The notes under the pieces are model-generated. The model was given only the letters and a program-made list of their open reading frames with translations, was not told where the DNA came from and did not search any database. This document shows positions 27,692-40,800 of a stretch of 64,000 nt of DNA, piece by piece. Location: contig JAFRXD010000077.1 in NCBI GenBank assembly GCA_017441605.1, positions 1 to 64,000 on the forward strand. Direction: 5' to 3'. The number at the start of each line of letters is the position of its first letter. Within the stretch, counting starts at the first letter, position 1. The translations under genes were made by a program, and so were the position numbers. The stretch comes from Thermoguttaceae bacterium. Lineage in GTDB: Bacteria > Planctomycetota > Planctomycetia > Pirellulales > Thermoguttaceae.

Positions 27692-28638
27692 ATCCCCGAA
27701 AGGAAGTCGTCGTAGTCCGCGCGTTCAAAAACGCGAGAGGTCAACTCGTCGAGTTTTTCTAAGCTTTTATCCCCGAGCGGACGCGTCGTTTCTTCGGGTT
27801 CGACGCTAAATCGATATTTCAAAACGTCGCGCAGATAAGAGAGCGAGCGCTTGCGGCTGTTCTCTCGCTCTTCGTTGCGACCTTCGTCGCGACCCTTGTC
27901 GTACTCCTCTTTTTTCATTTCTTCGATCGCAATTTCGTCGTTAAACGGCAAAGTAATCGCGTCCATAGCCTCGACCCTCGTTTCGATTAAATATTCGGCT
28001 AAAATATCCTTTTTGACGCAGTTGTCGATAATCTCAACGACCGCCCGCTGGGTTCGACCGCATTTCTTGACCTGTTCGTCGCCGACTTTGGTGAATCGAA
28101 CGTACAGATTGATCATGTCCTCCGGGGCGCCGTCGCGCAACACCCGAACCTCGCAGTCGATTCCGGAGGGAAACCCTTTGCGCAAGTCTTTCTTGATCGA
28201 CGCAACGTCCGGAACGTCTTTCCCCGCGTTGGGGCATAGAACGTAGCGTTCGATTTGCGGAAAAGGGTTTTCCTTCTCCCCGTACGGATTGGCGCGGATT
28301 CGCGCGTAGTGGAATTTGAGCGCCTCGAGAACGTACAAAAGCAAACGCGGGACTATATTGTAGATCCAGTTTGTCTGGGCTTCCATTAGGATCAATAAAC
28401 GATCCCCCGCCCAGAATCCCAGGTCGTTTTAAACGCGGTTGGCGAGAACCCGACAAAGCGTCGAGATTGTCAGATCCTCTTCTTTCGTCTCCTCGTCCTC
28501 CGGATGGAGGGCCTTGTATAGCCGAAAAAGGCGCTTTGGGATCGAAAACGGGTGGGTGAAAACGTTCGCCTAGTAGGTTCGCGTTAGCGCGTAGTCAAAC
28601 GAAAAGTAACCAAATGGTCTATAATCCGACTCCGTCAT
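27688..28638 (-). pseudogene. Rpn/PD-(D/E)XK nuclease-like gene with two in-frame stops
   Basis: A single minus-strand frame reads from ATG 28638 to the stop at 27688 with family-like sequence throughout but is cut by TAG (about 28572-28574) and TAA (28428-28430). Between the stops it reads ANVFTHPFSIPKRLFRLYK; after the second it reads NDLGFWAGDRLLILMEAQT, the catalytic-core segment of Rpn-family transposase/nuclease-like proteins, in which a Tyr usually precedes NDLGF, so Tyr to stop is the likely change. The remaining 235-residue open part starts inside this core and is unlikely to work alone. A charged helix (KGRDEGRNEERENSRKR) ends it, typical of the family. Programmed read-through is possible but unsupported. 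It converges with the FAD oxidoreductase gene. Confidence 0.72.
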
Positions 28639-28751
28639 CGTTCGTCTCCTTGAACCCGACCGCAAAATTCGCTCGCGCCGTCATTGTGCCAGAAATCGCC
28701 CGCAAGGTCAACTTGTTCCCCGTAAAACCGACCTCCTCGCAAAGACGCGAT

Positions 28752-28784
28752 AAAAAAGGCGAGCGGAAAACCCTCCCGCTCGCC
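28752..28784 (-). terminator. Rho-independent terminator of the giant gene
   Basis: On the minus strand GGCGAGCGG (28784-28776) pairs with CCGCTCGCC (28766-28758), then TTTTTT. It lies 38 bp after the stop of the giant gene. Confidence 0.88.
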
Positions 28785-28822
28785 CTGTCTTCCGACCCTA
28801 GCGCCCCCGAGGCGCCCGAGCC

Positions 28823-31800
28823 CTAGAACTCCATCTCGACCAAAACGTCGAGTAGCGCCTCGTCGAGCGCCGATTCCTCCGCCTCGTCAAGCGTCGCGTC
28901 GGTCTCGAACCCTAGCGCGTCGTCCTCGTCGTCGAGCGCGGCGAAGCGCTCCTCGCGCAGAACCGCAGCCGCGAGCGTTGCGTCGTCCGCCGCCTCCGGG
29001 AGCGCCAGCGACCACTCGCCCGACGAAGCGCGCGAGAACGACTCCGTCTCCGTCGTCAGAACGACCGCCAATCCCGAGCCATGCGGCGCGGCGTCGGTCG
29101 AAACCTCCGGCGTCGCGACGTGTTCGGGCGAGAGCTCGACGCGAGTCGCGAGAACGATCGGCGCCGCGAGCGGTTCGGCGATTTGCGGCGTGTCCGCTTG
29201 CTCCTCGACGACCGCCGTCGAAACCCCGGTTCCGGGGACGCTATGCGTCGCGATCGCGTAGTAAGTTCCCGCGCCCTTGCCGCGCACGTCGATCGCTTCG
29301 AGGGTTACCGAGTATGACGTTTCGCCCGCCGTCTCCGGGTAGTAGTGGCTCGCGACGATCGCGTCGCCGAGTTTGTCGACGATCGATGTTTCGCCGTCGC
29401 CCCAGTCGATTCGCCATTGCGAAATCGGGACGTCGTTCGGGGTTTGCGCCTTGATCGCGAGGGACAGCGCTTGATCGCCCATCAGCCCGCGCGCGTCGAT
29501 CTCGAAGGTCGGATCGACCTCGACCACGCGCAGCGTCGCGGACGTAGGGGCGCTGTAAACGCCGGAGGCGTCGCGAACTCTGAGCGAAACGACGTACTCG
29601 CCGCTAGGAAGCGCGCTTTCGCGCGCGGAGAACCAGAACGACTCGCCGAGTTCGACGTAATCGTTTGCCAGCGCGTACCCTTCGCCCGTTATGTTCCAGT
29701 AATAGGAGTACTCGTCGGAAGCGCCGCTCGTTATCGCGGAAACGAGGACGTCGCAACCCTCTTGAACGACGAACGTCGACTCGTCGAGTCGAACGAGCGC
29801 GTCCGCCTCGACGCGAATTGACGCGGTTACCCCGGAATTGCAATTTCCCGCCCCGTCGTAAGCGACGACCTTGAACGAGTAATTCTCCCCGATGGCGGCG
29901 ACGTTAAAGTCCGCCTCGGTCAGCGTTGTTCGCTCGAGCCAGAGCTCGTATTCCCCGCCGCCGTCGACCGAGTAATAGACGTCGTACGAGGCGATTCCCG
30001 AGTCCGCGTCCTCGCCCGTCCATTGGACGTTGATCGTTCGCGTCTCGTTGTCGTACCGAGTCGAAACGATGTGGGACGTCGGCGCGCTCGCGTCGATCGT
30101 CGTGTGCCAAACGTTCGTCGTTATCGTCTCGTTCTCGTCGAAGACAATGTCCGCCGCGACGTAGGCTCGCGTTCCCGTCGAGAGTCCCTTCGCGTACTTG
30201 ATCGCGAACGAGACGTACCCCTCGCCCGCGCCGGACTCGTCGTTCGGGGGCAGGAACCCGTCGTAAGGATCGGTCGGGAAATGGTCTTCCGTCGAGGCGA
30301 CGTAGGAGCGCAGATACCAATTGACTTCGCCCGTTCGCGGATCGTATTCGACCGAGATTTGAATCGAATCGCCCGTCGATTTCTGCGCGACGATCCAAGT
30401 CCCGTCGGTCTCGCCGTTCATAACGGTATAGACCTCGTCCCCCGCGCCGACCGCGCGAAGTTCGAACGTCGACCAGTCCAACTCGACGGGGAGCGCCGTC
30501 GAAACGAAAACCTCTTGCGCCGAGGCGGTCGCCGTCGCTTTGTTTTCAAAGTAAATCGTGTAGTTGCGCTCCGTTTCCGTCGATGCGGTCGTCCAGTTCG
30601 GCGTCGTTATAACGAAGTAAGGATCCGCGTCCTCGATGCCTTCGTTTTGGTCGACCATTTCGAAATCCCAGCCAATTGGTCCGACAATCTCGTTGGGATC
30701 GGTGGAGTGAGTTCCGTTAGAACCTCCGTTTCCTCCGCCTCCCCCATTTTTGCCGCCATTTTTACCACCGTTTCCACCCTCGTTGCCGTTTCCACCCTCG
30801 TTGCCGTTTCCACCCTCGTTGCCGTTTCCACCCTCGTTGCCGTTTCCACCCTCGTTGCCGTTCCACCATTTATTAAGTCTGTTCCCAAGACCACTTCCCC
30901 AATCGGTGAGACCATTGAAACCTTTTTTGATTCCGTTCCAGATATCTCCCCAAGAAGCCGCCGCCGTGTACCCGAATCCTAGATCTGCTTGCGCGGGAAC
31001 TAGATCGCCTCCCAGTCCCACTCGTCCTTCTACTGAAGTTGGTTTTCCCGTTTTGGGATCCAAATTTGCAACGCCTCCAAATCGACCTAGTTCACCGCCC
31101 GAAGCACCTGTCGAAATCGATGGTCCTTTAAAGCTTTCTACGCTATTGGCTTGTCCATGACCCAATTGTCCTGTGGCGCTTCCCCCCGCTCCGGGGGTGG
31201 AGATTCCTAAGTAGGGTGTGCAATAGACGCCGGAATCTTTTCCCGTAAAGACGAGTCCGCAACACACTTCTGTTGACAAAATACCAGCGTGCAAATTTGG
31301 ACAAATACCGATATATCTACTATCTTCCCCAGTGTAATCTATAACGATAGTGCCGTCGTTTTTGCAATACCGATACAAGTTAATATCCCCGCCATCGTAT
31401 CCTAAGGGATCCTCGGAAATAAATCGCCCTGAGTTGGGATCGTACCACCTTGCCCTCATCTGAACAAATTCCTCCGAATCGTCCGAGACAACCCCATAAG
31501 TTCCCACGAATTGGAACGGCGTTTGAATCGTCTCTTGAGACAAAACAACGTTTCCATTTTGGTCATAGGCGTACTTGTTCAACGTTGCGGCGTTTTGGTC
31601 GGTAACGAGGGTCGTGGAGCCCAAGATATCGGAGGCGTAGTACGCTTTGTTTCCCGATGCGTCCGCTTGCGCGACGAGAGATAATCCGTAGATAAAGTTC
31701 GCTTTCAGCGCGCCGGACGTATCGTAGCTAGCCACAACGTTCGACAGCGAACCGTTGACGTCCACTAGGTATTCCGTCTTCTCGACGTTCCCCGCGCCGT

Positions 31801-34800
31801 CGTCGCGCGTCGCGCTCGTTCGGTTCCCAAAGACGTCGTACTCGTAGGACCAACGAACTCCCGTCGAGGAAACTGCTGAAACGAGTTTTCCTCGCTGGTT
31901 CCACGAATAAGTTGTCGTTTCGCCGGTCGACAAGTTCTTTTTGAGCGTCAAGTTGCCGTTCGCGTCGTACTCGTAGTCGAACTCGCCGTCCGAGAGCATA
32001 TGGTTCATATTGTCGTATCGATACGAGCGCTCGACTCCGTCTATCTTCGCGCGCGTTCTATTGCCGACCGCGTCGTACTCGAATTCGTAAGAACGGCTCG
32101 CGATCGACGAGCCGGAGTTCGCGACGAAGACCGATTTTACGATCTGCCCCAGCGCGTCGTGCGTATAAGTCCACTTGCCGTCGAGCGTTGTCGTCGTTAA
32201 TAACAAATCGCTGAGATCGTAGGTGTAGGCGAACGAGTTAAGCGCGGCGCCCGAGGCGCTTAGCGTCTTCTTGGACGCGACGCGATTCAATTCGTCGTAA
32301 GCGTAGACGGTGTAAACGCCGTTCGCCGAAGTCTCTCTCGAGAGTCGCCCAACGGAGTCGTAAGTATAAGTTGCCGTCGCGGCCCCGGACGCGTCGACGA
32401 CTTTGGACAAGCGACTTTGTCCGTCGTAAACGTAGCCAACGTAATAGCTCCCTCCGTCCGAGACAGAGATCGTTCGTCCGAGCGAATCGTAAGCGTACTC
32501 GAGTTTTTTGCCGTTGGGATAGACGACTTTGGTCATTTGGTCGTTCGCGTCGTAGGTCATCGCGGTAACCGCCCCGTCGGCGTCGACGACGCGAACCAAA
32601 TTGCCTCGCGCGTCGTACGAATACGAAATCGCCCCGGCTTCGGTCGAGTACGCCGTCGACACAAGGTTGCCGACCGAGTCGTAGCCGTATCGAACGACGT
32701 TACCCTCGCGATCGACTGTTCGCGCGACGTTGCCGTTATCGTTGCGAACGACCGCCGAAGCGGTGTTGTCGGCGCGTCGCCAGAGAACTCGATTTCCATT
32801 GTTGTCGTACTCGAAATAAGAGGAAGCGCCGTTGGTGTCAGTTATTTTCCTTAGCGCGTATTTCAAGTCGTGTTCATAAGTCGTCTCGTTGCCGTTACTG
32901 TCGATCCAACTCGCGATATTACCGGCTTGATCGTAACTTGCGTAAGAGACGCAACCCTTGGAGTTGGTAATAGCGACTGGTCGACCGTACTGATCGTAGT
33001 CGTAAGAGATGGAGCGCCCGAACGCGTCGGTCGATTTGACGACGTTGCCGTTGGCGTCGAACCAAACGGTTCTTTGATACTCGTTGTTGACGTACTCTTT
33101 GCAGGAATTGTTGCCAACCCACTCGACCCGAGTCGACGAACCGTCCGAATTATTAACGCCAACGAGTCGCTCTTGTTCGTCGTAAGTAAACGTTTGATAC
33201 GTCCCGTCGGCGTATTCGATTCTGGTTATCGTCGCGTAGGACGAGTCCGTGTTTCCGTTGTTATAGGAGTACTTAACAAACTTTCCGTCTTGCCAAGTCG
33301 TCTTGACTAAGAAGAGCCCGAGCGGGTCGTAGTCGTAGATTGTCCTGTCGCCGTTCGAGTCGGTAACGGAGATCAATTTGCCTTGCGCGTCGTAAGCGAG
33401 CGCTATCGAATGTCCCCAATCGTCCGAGACGGTGGTCAATCGCTCGCGCTCGTCGTAGGCGAGAGAAACGACGTTTCCATTCGCGTCGGTAATCGACAGA
33501 AGTTTGCCGGACGCCGAGAATCGATAGACGACCCCTGTCGCCTCTTTCATTTCGAAGACGCCTTGGGCGTCCTTAACGAGCGTCGCTTGATCTAACGCTC
33601 CGAGCGAGCTATAAATCGTCGTCTCGCCCGCTTCGCGGGTCATTTGGAACGAGCGTTGTTCGCCGAACGGATAGTAAAGAGTCGCGACTTCGTCGGTCGT
33701 TTCCAACCGGAAGTCCCAGTTGTGTTTCCAACCCATTCCCAGCGACGAGAACGCGTACCGACCAATAAAGGTTCCGCCTAAGTAATAGCGCGAAAACGTC
33801 AAACCAAACGTTGTCGAACCAACGTAATTATCGACCGCTTCCGAAGGATCCGAAGCTGCGGCGTTCGACTTCAACGCGCTGACGATGGAGAGTTTGTTGA
33901 GCCGCTCCACGTCGCGAATTACGTTGTATTGATAATGAGGTTCGGCGTCGGGATCCTGCTGGCGAGGCGATATCGCGCTCCCACTCGCTCCTGCCCAACT
34001 ACTGCCGGAACTACTACCGCCGGTTCCTATTGACGGTTTTATCGTTTTGTATTCGTGCGCGACTTCCGCCAGTCTAGCGACATAGGATTCGTAGTCGTCT
34101 CCAAATTGCGAAGAAAGCCTCGACCAGAGATACGACCATTGCTCGTCGCTAAGATCGGCGAAATCGCTCGACTCGTTCATATAGGAGCGCAGTTCCGCCT
34201 CCATCTTGTCGAGCGCCAACTCCTGACCCGCCTCGCGTTTGACAAAGTTGATTTTAAATTCAAAGTTGGTGTCTTTGACCGGTTTGACCCACCCGCACCA
34301 GTAAACGGGAATGGCGATCCACTCGCCCGGTTGAAGGGCGGCGCCGTCGTTTCCCGTTACGAGCGCTTTTTGCGCCGACGCGTAACCTTCGGGCATAACT
34401 TTTGTTGAAAAGCGTTGACGTTTTTCGGGATCCAACGTGAGAATCGCGTTCTTCTTCCCTCTGCCGTTTACGGCGGTGATGTTGATTAGCAACGGATCGA
34501 TCGGATTTTGAGTTTTGTTCGCGACGTAAAGGGTCGCTCCCCCTTCATAATTAACGGCGAGTTCGGTCGGATTCCAGACAATGCACCCCCAAAGACCGTT
34601 GTTCTTAATTACGCGCTTGCTCGATTGAGACCCGTCGACGATATGTTCGGAAGCCTCGCTGTTCAATATTTCGTTCAAGAAAAGCAAGTCTTCTTGCGAC
34701 AAAGCGGTTTCACCTTCGCCCTCGTATTCGTATCCTTCGAAGATGAGATCCGGAATAGCGGTCTCGTAATTGAGTTCGGCGGTCAATTTGACGCCGTTTA

Positions 34801-37800
34801 GGTCGCCTCCGTTGAGGGTAAACTCCTTTTGAGATAGTCCGACGACGTCCAACGAGAACAACTCGACTTCCGCGTTGGCGGGGATATTCTTAAGCGAGAA
34901 CCAACCGTTTTCGTCGGTTGACGCGTAAACGGTTCGCTCGACGCCGTCCGCGTCCGTCCAAGACGCGCCGAGTTCGACGTTCGCGATCGGTTCCATATCG
35001 CGGTAATCGATGAGCGTTCCGCTAACCGCCGCGACGTCCTTGCCGGTTTTGACCCGAACTGCAAATTGATACGCGTCTGAAACGCTATAATTTGTTTTAC
35101 CACGCAAATTTAGACGAGTAGCCGCGTTCGTCAGCGCTTCGTGGTATTCTTTCCAAGTGTCGAAGTATTCCGAGTGAGGGTTTTCTTCGTTTTCTTCGTA
35201 GAATAACTCTCTGACTCCAATTTCGACCCGTTCTCCCGCCTTGAAATAGAACGTTATCTCGCCGGATTCCGAATTGCGCAAGACGCCCGCGTTATTGCGC
35301 GCGCCGATTCCGAGCGCTTGGACGTCGTTCGTCGCGTAAGTAAAATCGTCCGTTAGAGAGAGTAGTGTTCCCTCGTTCGCGTAAATAAAGTACATTGGGG
35401 CGATTCTATCGCTCGAAGTCTTGTATTTCAGCGTTGCCGAGTACGCGCGACCGGAACGAACGCTTTCTGGAAGAATCAATTCCACGTCGGAGAATTGCCA
35501 GCCCTCGGATCCGGAATTGACTTTGACGCGACCGCAAAGTTCGTCCTCTACGAACAATTTATAGTTACGGAAACGGTCGACTCCGGAGGAGACGTAGGAG
35601 CGATCCGAAATATCGCCTCGGAAGGTCAGAATCGCTTCGGTCGCCGAAACGACTTGGACTTCGGCTTCGTAACTCGATAGATACCCCGCTTGCTCGTACT
35701 TGATACGATCCGCGTCCGAGGACCCGGAGCTGAAGAACTGCGGCTCGATTCGTGCCGTCATTCCCTCGCGGAAACCGGTTCCGACAATGGCTACGGAGAA
35801 CATCTTGTCCCCAAGAACGACCGATGCCGTTTCGAGCTCGTCGGACGTCGACATTCCGCTCGCGCCCGCGAATCCCTCGAACGAGAACTTGGCGTCTTTG
35901 AGCGTTAGCGAGCCGGTTTCCGTCGCGTTGGAGGCGCAAAGTCCGACGTAGACGTCTCGCGCTTCGCTCGATGCGGGCACTTGCAGGAATAGGTATCGAT
36001 AGCTCGTTCCTCCGTTGGTCGTCGTTTTGACGAGCGAGGAGGAAACGCCGTCGTTCCTTTCCGCCGTTGGAGCGTAGCCTTCGCCCAAGTATATTCGAGC
36101 GTCGTTTGTCTCGAACGCGTTTTGATTCGTTTGGTCGGAATGGGACGCGTAGTAAAGATAATATTCGGTTCCCGCCGGGACGCGAAGCTTGTAATGCTCG
36201 AGCTGAGGCGAGATAGTGAGCTCCGCGACCGGAAGCGTCAACAAACGCGCGGAAACCGTCGTGGCGCCGGACGCGCGAATCGTATTGTTGTCGACGCGCG
36301 ATCCCTCGTAAAGACCTCGATCCGGATTAACGCGAACGAGGAAAGTATAATCGCCGTCTTTAAGCGTCTTGGGAATTTCCACTTGCGCGCGCTGGGTCTT
36401 CGCGTCGCCGACAGAAATGGGCGCGTCTCGTTTGACGGTCGCGATCAACGTTTCCTGACCCGAGGCGGAGACGAGGTAGATCTTGCTGTTCCAAACGCCG
36501 TTCGCCGGAACCGTTCCGTTGTTGCGCGTCGTCCATTGTAGCGAGACGATCTCGCCGCTGGAAACCTCGCTTGGGGCGTCGAGAGCGATCGGTTCGAGAT
36601 CGACGCTCGCCCCGTTGGTTTCGGCGAACTCGTAGGCGCCAATATCGACGTATTTTCCGTCCGAATTGGGCGTTCCGATTAGATCGGAATAATCGTCGGT
36701 TTGTCGCGAAGCCCCCTCGGCGTCGAGTTTTGGCGCGAGCGCCCCGTCCCCCGCGTCGATGCACGGCGATCCCGCGCAAAGCCGGTAGTCCCCACCGTCC
36801 GGATCGCGGAAGAGCGGGTTCGCCCAAATGTTCCCGTTCTGCCCGACCAAATTAAAGTTCTGAACCGCGTACCCTTCCGGGTTATAGAACAAGTTGTTCT
36901 TGAACGCGTAGTTTGGATTCGAGCTGGAGAAATACTTCTTGGACACGCGATAAATAGCGCAATTGACGAAACTTCCGTTCTTATAGTACGAATAGTTCGT
37001 ATTGCACAGGTAGTTGACGTTGTCGATAACGCAGTTAATATAATCGCCGTCGTGGGTCGCGTAGATCGCGTCGGAAATAATAGAGTTGACTACTCTTAGC
37101 GACGAGGACGAGTCGGCGTGCGTCGCGGCGAGTTGAGAGCCGTAAATGGTTCCGTTATTGAAGACGACCGAACCGCCCGACTGCGCGAAGATCGCGCCGT
37201 CACTAGAGTTGTCGGTCGGAGAGCCCGCGTAGCGAACGATCGCGCAGTTGAACTCGGCGGTTCCCTTAACGAGAATGTGCTTCCAGTTTCCGGGCGCGGG
37301 GGCGGTTTGGTCTTCGTCGTCGTTCGTGTCCCCGCCGTACTCGTCGTCGTATATCGAGGTAAAGACGATCGGTTGCGCGGTGTTCCCTTGGGCGTAAAGC
37401 GACCCGCCCGCGTTGACGATCAGCGCTTTCCCCTTGGCGAACTTCAGGATCGCGCCGGGCAGAATCGTGAGCGAAACCCCGGACGGCACGACGATATCGG
37501 AGTTTATCTCGTAAACCTGTCCGCCGAGCCACATTTCGTCGGTCGTTAGCGTTCCGCCTTTGCTCGTCGCGATAAACTTCAAATTCGCGGAGGAGCTAAT
37601 ATCGACGTTGGAGAGATTTCCCTTGAAGTAGGACGCTCCAAACTTGGGCGAACTATTCTCGCCGTCCAAATTTGTGTCCCCCCCGACCGAGTCGTCCTCG
37701 AATCGAGTCAGCGTCGCGCCGGACTCGACCGAGACGACCGCGCCCTCTTGGCAGTACAAATAACCGCCCTTGACGAATTTAACGACCGTTCCCTCCGCGA

Positions 37801-40800
37801 TCGTCAGCGACGCGTTCGCCGCGATCGTCGTTAAGCCGGAAACGACGTAAACCTTGTCGCTCGTCCACGTCTCCGATTCGTTAATCGCGCCGCGCTTTAC
37901 GACGACCGAGGCGCTATTGATAATAACCCCGTCGAACCCCGGCGCGAGGCTTTCCCCGTCGGTCGTCTTATACTCCATAGAGAACCGTCCGGAACCGTCC
38001 GCGAGCGCGGTCGTGTCCCAATGGAACGTTCCCTCGCTATCGCTCGTTCCGAGCAAAGTCTTTTCAGCGCCGCTAATCCAGTAGAACGCGACTTGCCCGT
38101 CGACGTTCGCGAATTGGAACGAAAGATCGACCGTCCCTTGGAAGACCGCCGATTGAGAGAGTAGAACGCGAGAGTCCGCCTCGTAGGCCCCGAGGTCGAC
38201 CGTTTCGTTCATAATGCGGCGCATCCCCGCCAAGTCGAACTCCCCGACGACCCGCGCGTTGTCCCCGAGGTTCTGCGCGAACGAAGTCGCCGAGAGCCGA
38301 TAGTCCCCGCGACCTTCGTTGACGAACAGTTCCATCTCCGCATCCCAGGCGTAGTTGCCGGTTTTGGTCGCGAAAGACTGCGAGGCGGAAACGAGGTTGT
38401 TCGTTCCGTTAAACGTTCCGTAAAGATCGTTGGAACCGTTGCGGATCACGACATTGTTGTAGAGGGTCGCGGTTCCGTCACTATAGTAAGCCGACGCGGA
38501 GTTGTTCGCGTAGTTGTCCACAAACGTGTTGTTGACGGAGAGGCTCTTGGGATGCGCGTAGATCGCCCCGCCCAGTCGCGGGCTACTATTGCCGACGAAG
38601 AGCGAGTTGGAAACGGTAAAATCGGTGGTTTGCCACACCATAATCGCTCCGCCGCCCGAGTCGGAGTAGGATCCGGTCTTATTGTCGAAGAACTGGCTGG
38701 CGTCGACGGTTACGGAACTATAAACGCTGGAAATCGCCCCGCCTTTGTAAGCGTTATTTCCCGTGAAGACGCTTCTTCGAACGACTAGCGTTCCGTAATC
38801 CGCGTTGATCGCTCCTCCGTTGTTTCCCGTTGTTGACCCGTTCCCGCTGAAAACGCAGTCCTCTACCGTTAAACTACTTTGGAACATATTGATGGCGCGA
38901 TTCGCGGCGTTGATCAGTTCGAGTCCGCGCACTGTAGTATCGCGGTTCTTTACTTCTAGAATCCTAAGAAGTCCATCGGCGTCGAGAGTAATCTTTCCGT
39001 CGCCGTCTATAGTAACTTCGCTAGTAACTCGCAAAGACGCCGTGAGAGTAATTGTTCCTCTAAGGTGCGGAGCGAACGTAATAACGTCCCCGTCTTCCGC
39101 CAAGAAGAGCGCCTCGCGCAACGAAATAACGCCGTCCGATCCGTCGAATGAATCTGCGAGCGTTGTAACGACCGTTCGATTAAGTCTGGCGTCGACGCGT
39201 TGGTCGACGCCAGAGTATTCGTAGGCTCCGAGGTCGACGGCGGTTCCGACGCGCCGAGCTCTGCCGGACGCGTCCGCGACGCCGACCCCGACGGGAGCGC
39301 TCGCGTCGATCGCCCAACTCGACCCCTTGAGGCGATAGTCGGTTTCGTCGGCGTTGAGAAGGTTCTCGTTCTCGTCAAAACGGGGCGTCGTAACGAAGCC
39401 CGGATCGTAAGCGAGAATATTGGAACGATTAATCAACCCGTGTCCCGAACTATATCCGATGGAGTAATCGCCGCCGGTAATGGAACGATTTAGAGAGATA
39501 ATCGAATTGTCGAAACGACTTTCGACGGCGGAATTTATATAGACGCCCCCGTAATAGTTCCCAACGTTCCCCGCGACGGTGCAGTTGACCATCGAGAGCC
39601 AGTTGGCGTAGATCCCCCCACCGTAGTCGCCCGCCTTGTTATTGACGATCGCGGAACTAACAAACGAATTCCCGAGATTGTTCCCGTAGGAGAAAACCCC
39701 GCCTCCGGAGCCGTTCGCGACGTTTCCGGAAATAACGGACCCGTCGATAGTTAGCGAGGTGGAACCATTTTCGAGATAGATTCCGCCGCCGTTGCGGGTC
39801 GATTTGTTCCCGGAAATCGTCGTCCCGGAGAGCGTTAGCGATCCGGACTTGAAGTAGATCCCGCCGCCGTATTCCGCCGAGCTATCGGAGAGGACGCAGT
39901 TCTCGAGAACGACCGAGCCGCCCGCGATTCTCATCGCGCCGCCGTATTCGGAGGTCTTTCCGTTCGTTAGGGTTAAATTGACGAGCCGGACGCTCTGGAC
40001 CGAGTCGGCAATCTCAAAGACGCGCCCGGTTTGGTTCGCGTCGATCGCGACGCCCTCGGGGAGGGCCGAGGCGTCGATTACGACGTCGCGATAGAGTTTG
40101 AACGTTCCGGAAGCTAGCGTTATCGTTCCTCCGGACAGACCCGGCGCGAACGTTATCGTCTCGCCCGGCGCCGCGTTGTAAACCGCCTCGCGGAGCGATG
40201 TAACACCGTCTCGCGCGTCGAACGAGTCGTCTAGCGTCGTAACGACGAGCGACTTAGCGTCTCGCCCGGCGATCGAGCCGTCATATTCGTAGGCGCCGAC
40301 GTCGAGAGCGCCGTCGAGGACGCGCGGATTCCAGTCGACGTCGAGCGCCGAGTCGTTCGCGGTTCCCGTTCCGGCGTTGACAGCCCAGCTTTTTGCGGTC
40401 AGTTGGAGATCGATCGGATTGCGCTTGGTGTTGGCGAGCGCGCCGTTTTTCCAAATCGGGGCCTGAACGAAACCGGGATCGCAACTAATAACGCTGCCGG
40501 AGTTTTCGTAGAAGCTGTAGATATTGACGCTCAGATCGGGCGAGGTCGGGGCGTAGTTCAGCGCGACGATCGAGTCGATCAGGCGCAGTTTCGTCGAGCT
40601 ACTCGCCTGATAGAGCGCGCCGCCGACGTTCGATTTGTTCCCCGAGATCGTGCAGTTGATTAAATCGAGCGAAATTCCGCCGTTGTCGGTTGTGTAGAGC
40701 GCGCCGCCGCGCGTCGACGCCTCGTTCCCCCAGAAGGCGGAGTTGTCGACCGTCGCGACCGAGTTCGCGTAGAAGAGAATCGCGCCCCCGTAGGCGCTCG

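Noticed and set aside
28428..28574. Stop-codon recoding in the Rpn-like gene
   Set aside because: Two different stops (TAG and TAA) without a visible recoding signal fit pseudogene decay better; TAG and TAA act as normal stops throughout the window.
30720..30860. CRISPR array
   Set aside because: The repeats are 18 bp, head to tail with no spacers, and code a Gly/Asn linker in frame with the giant protein.
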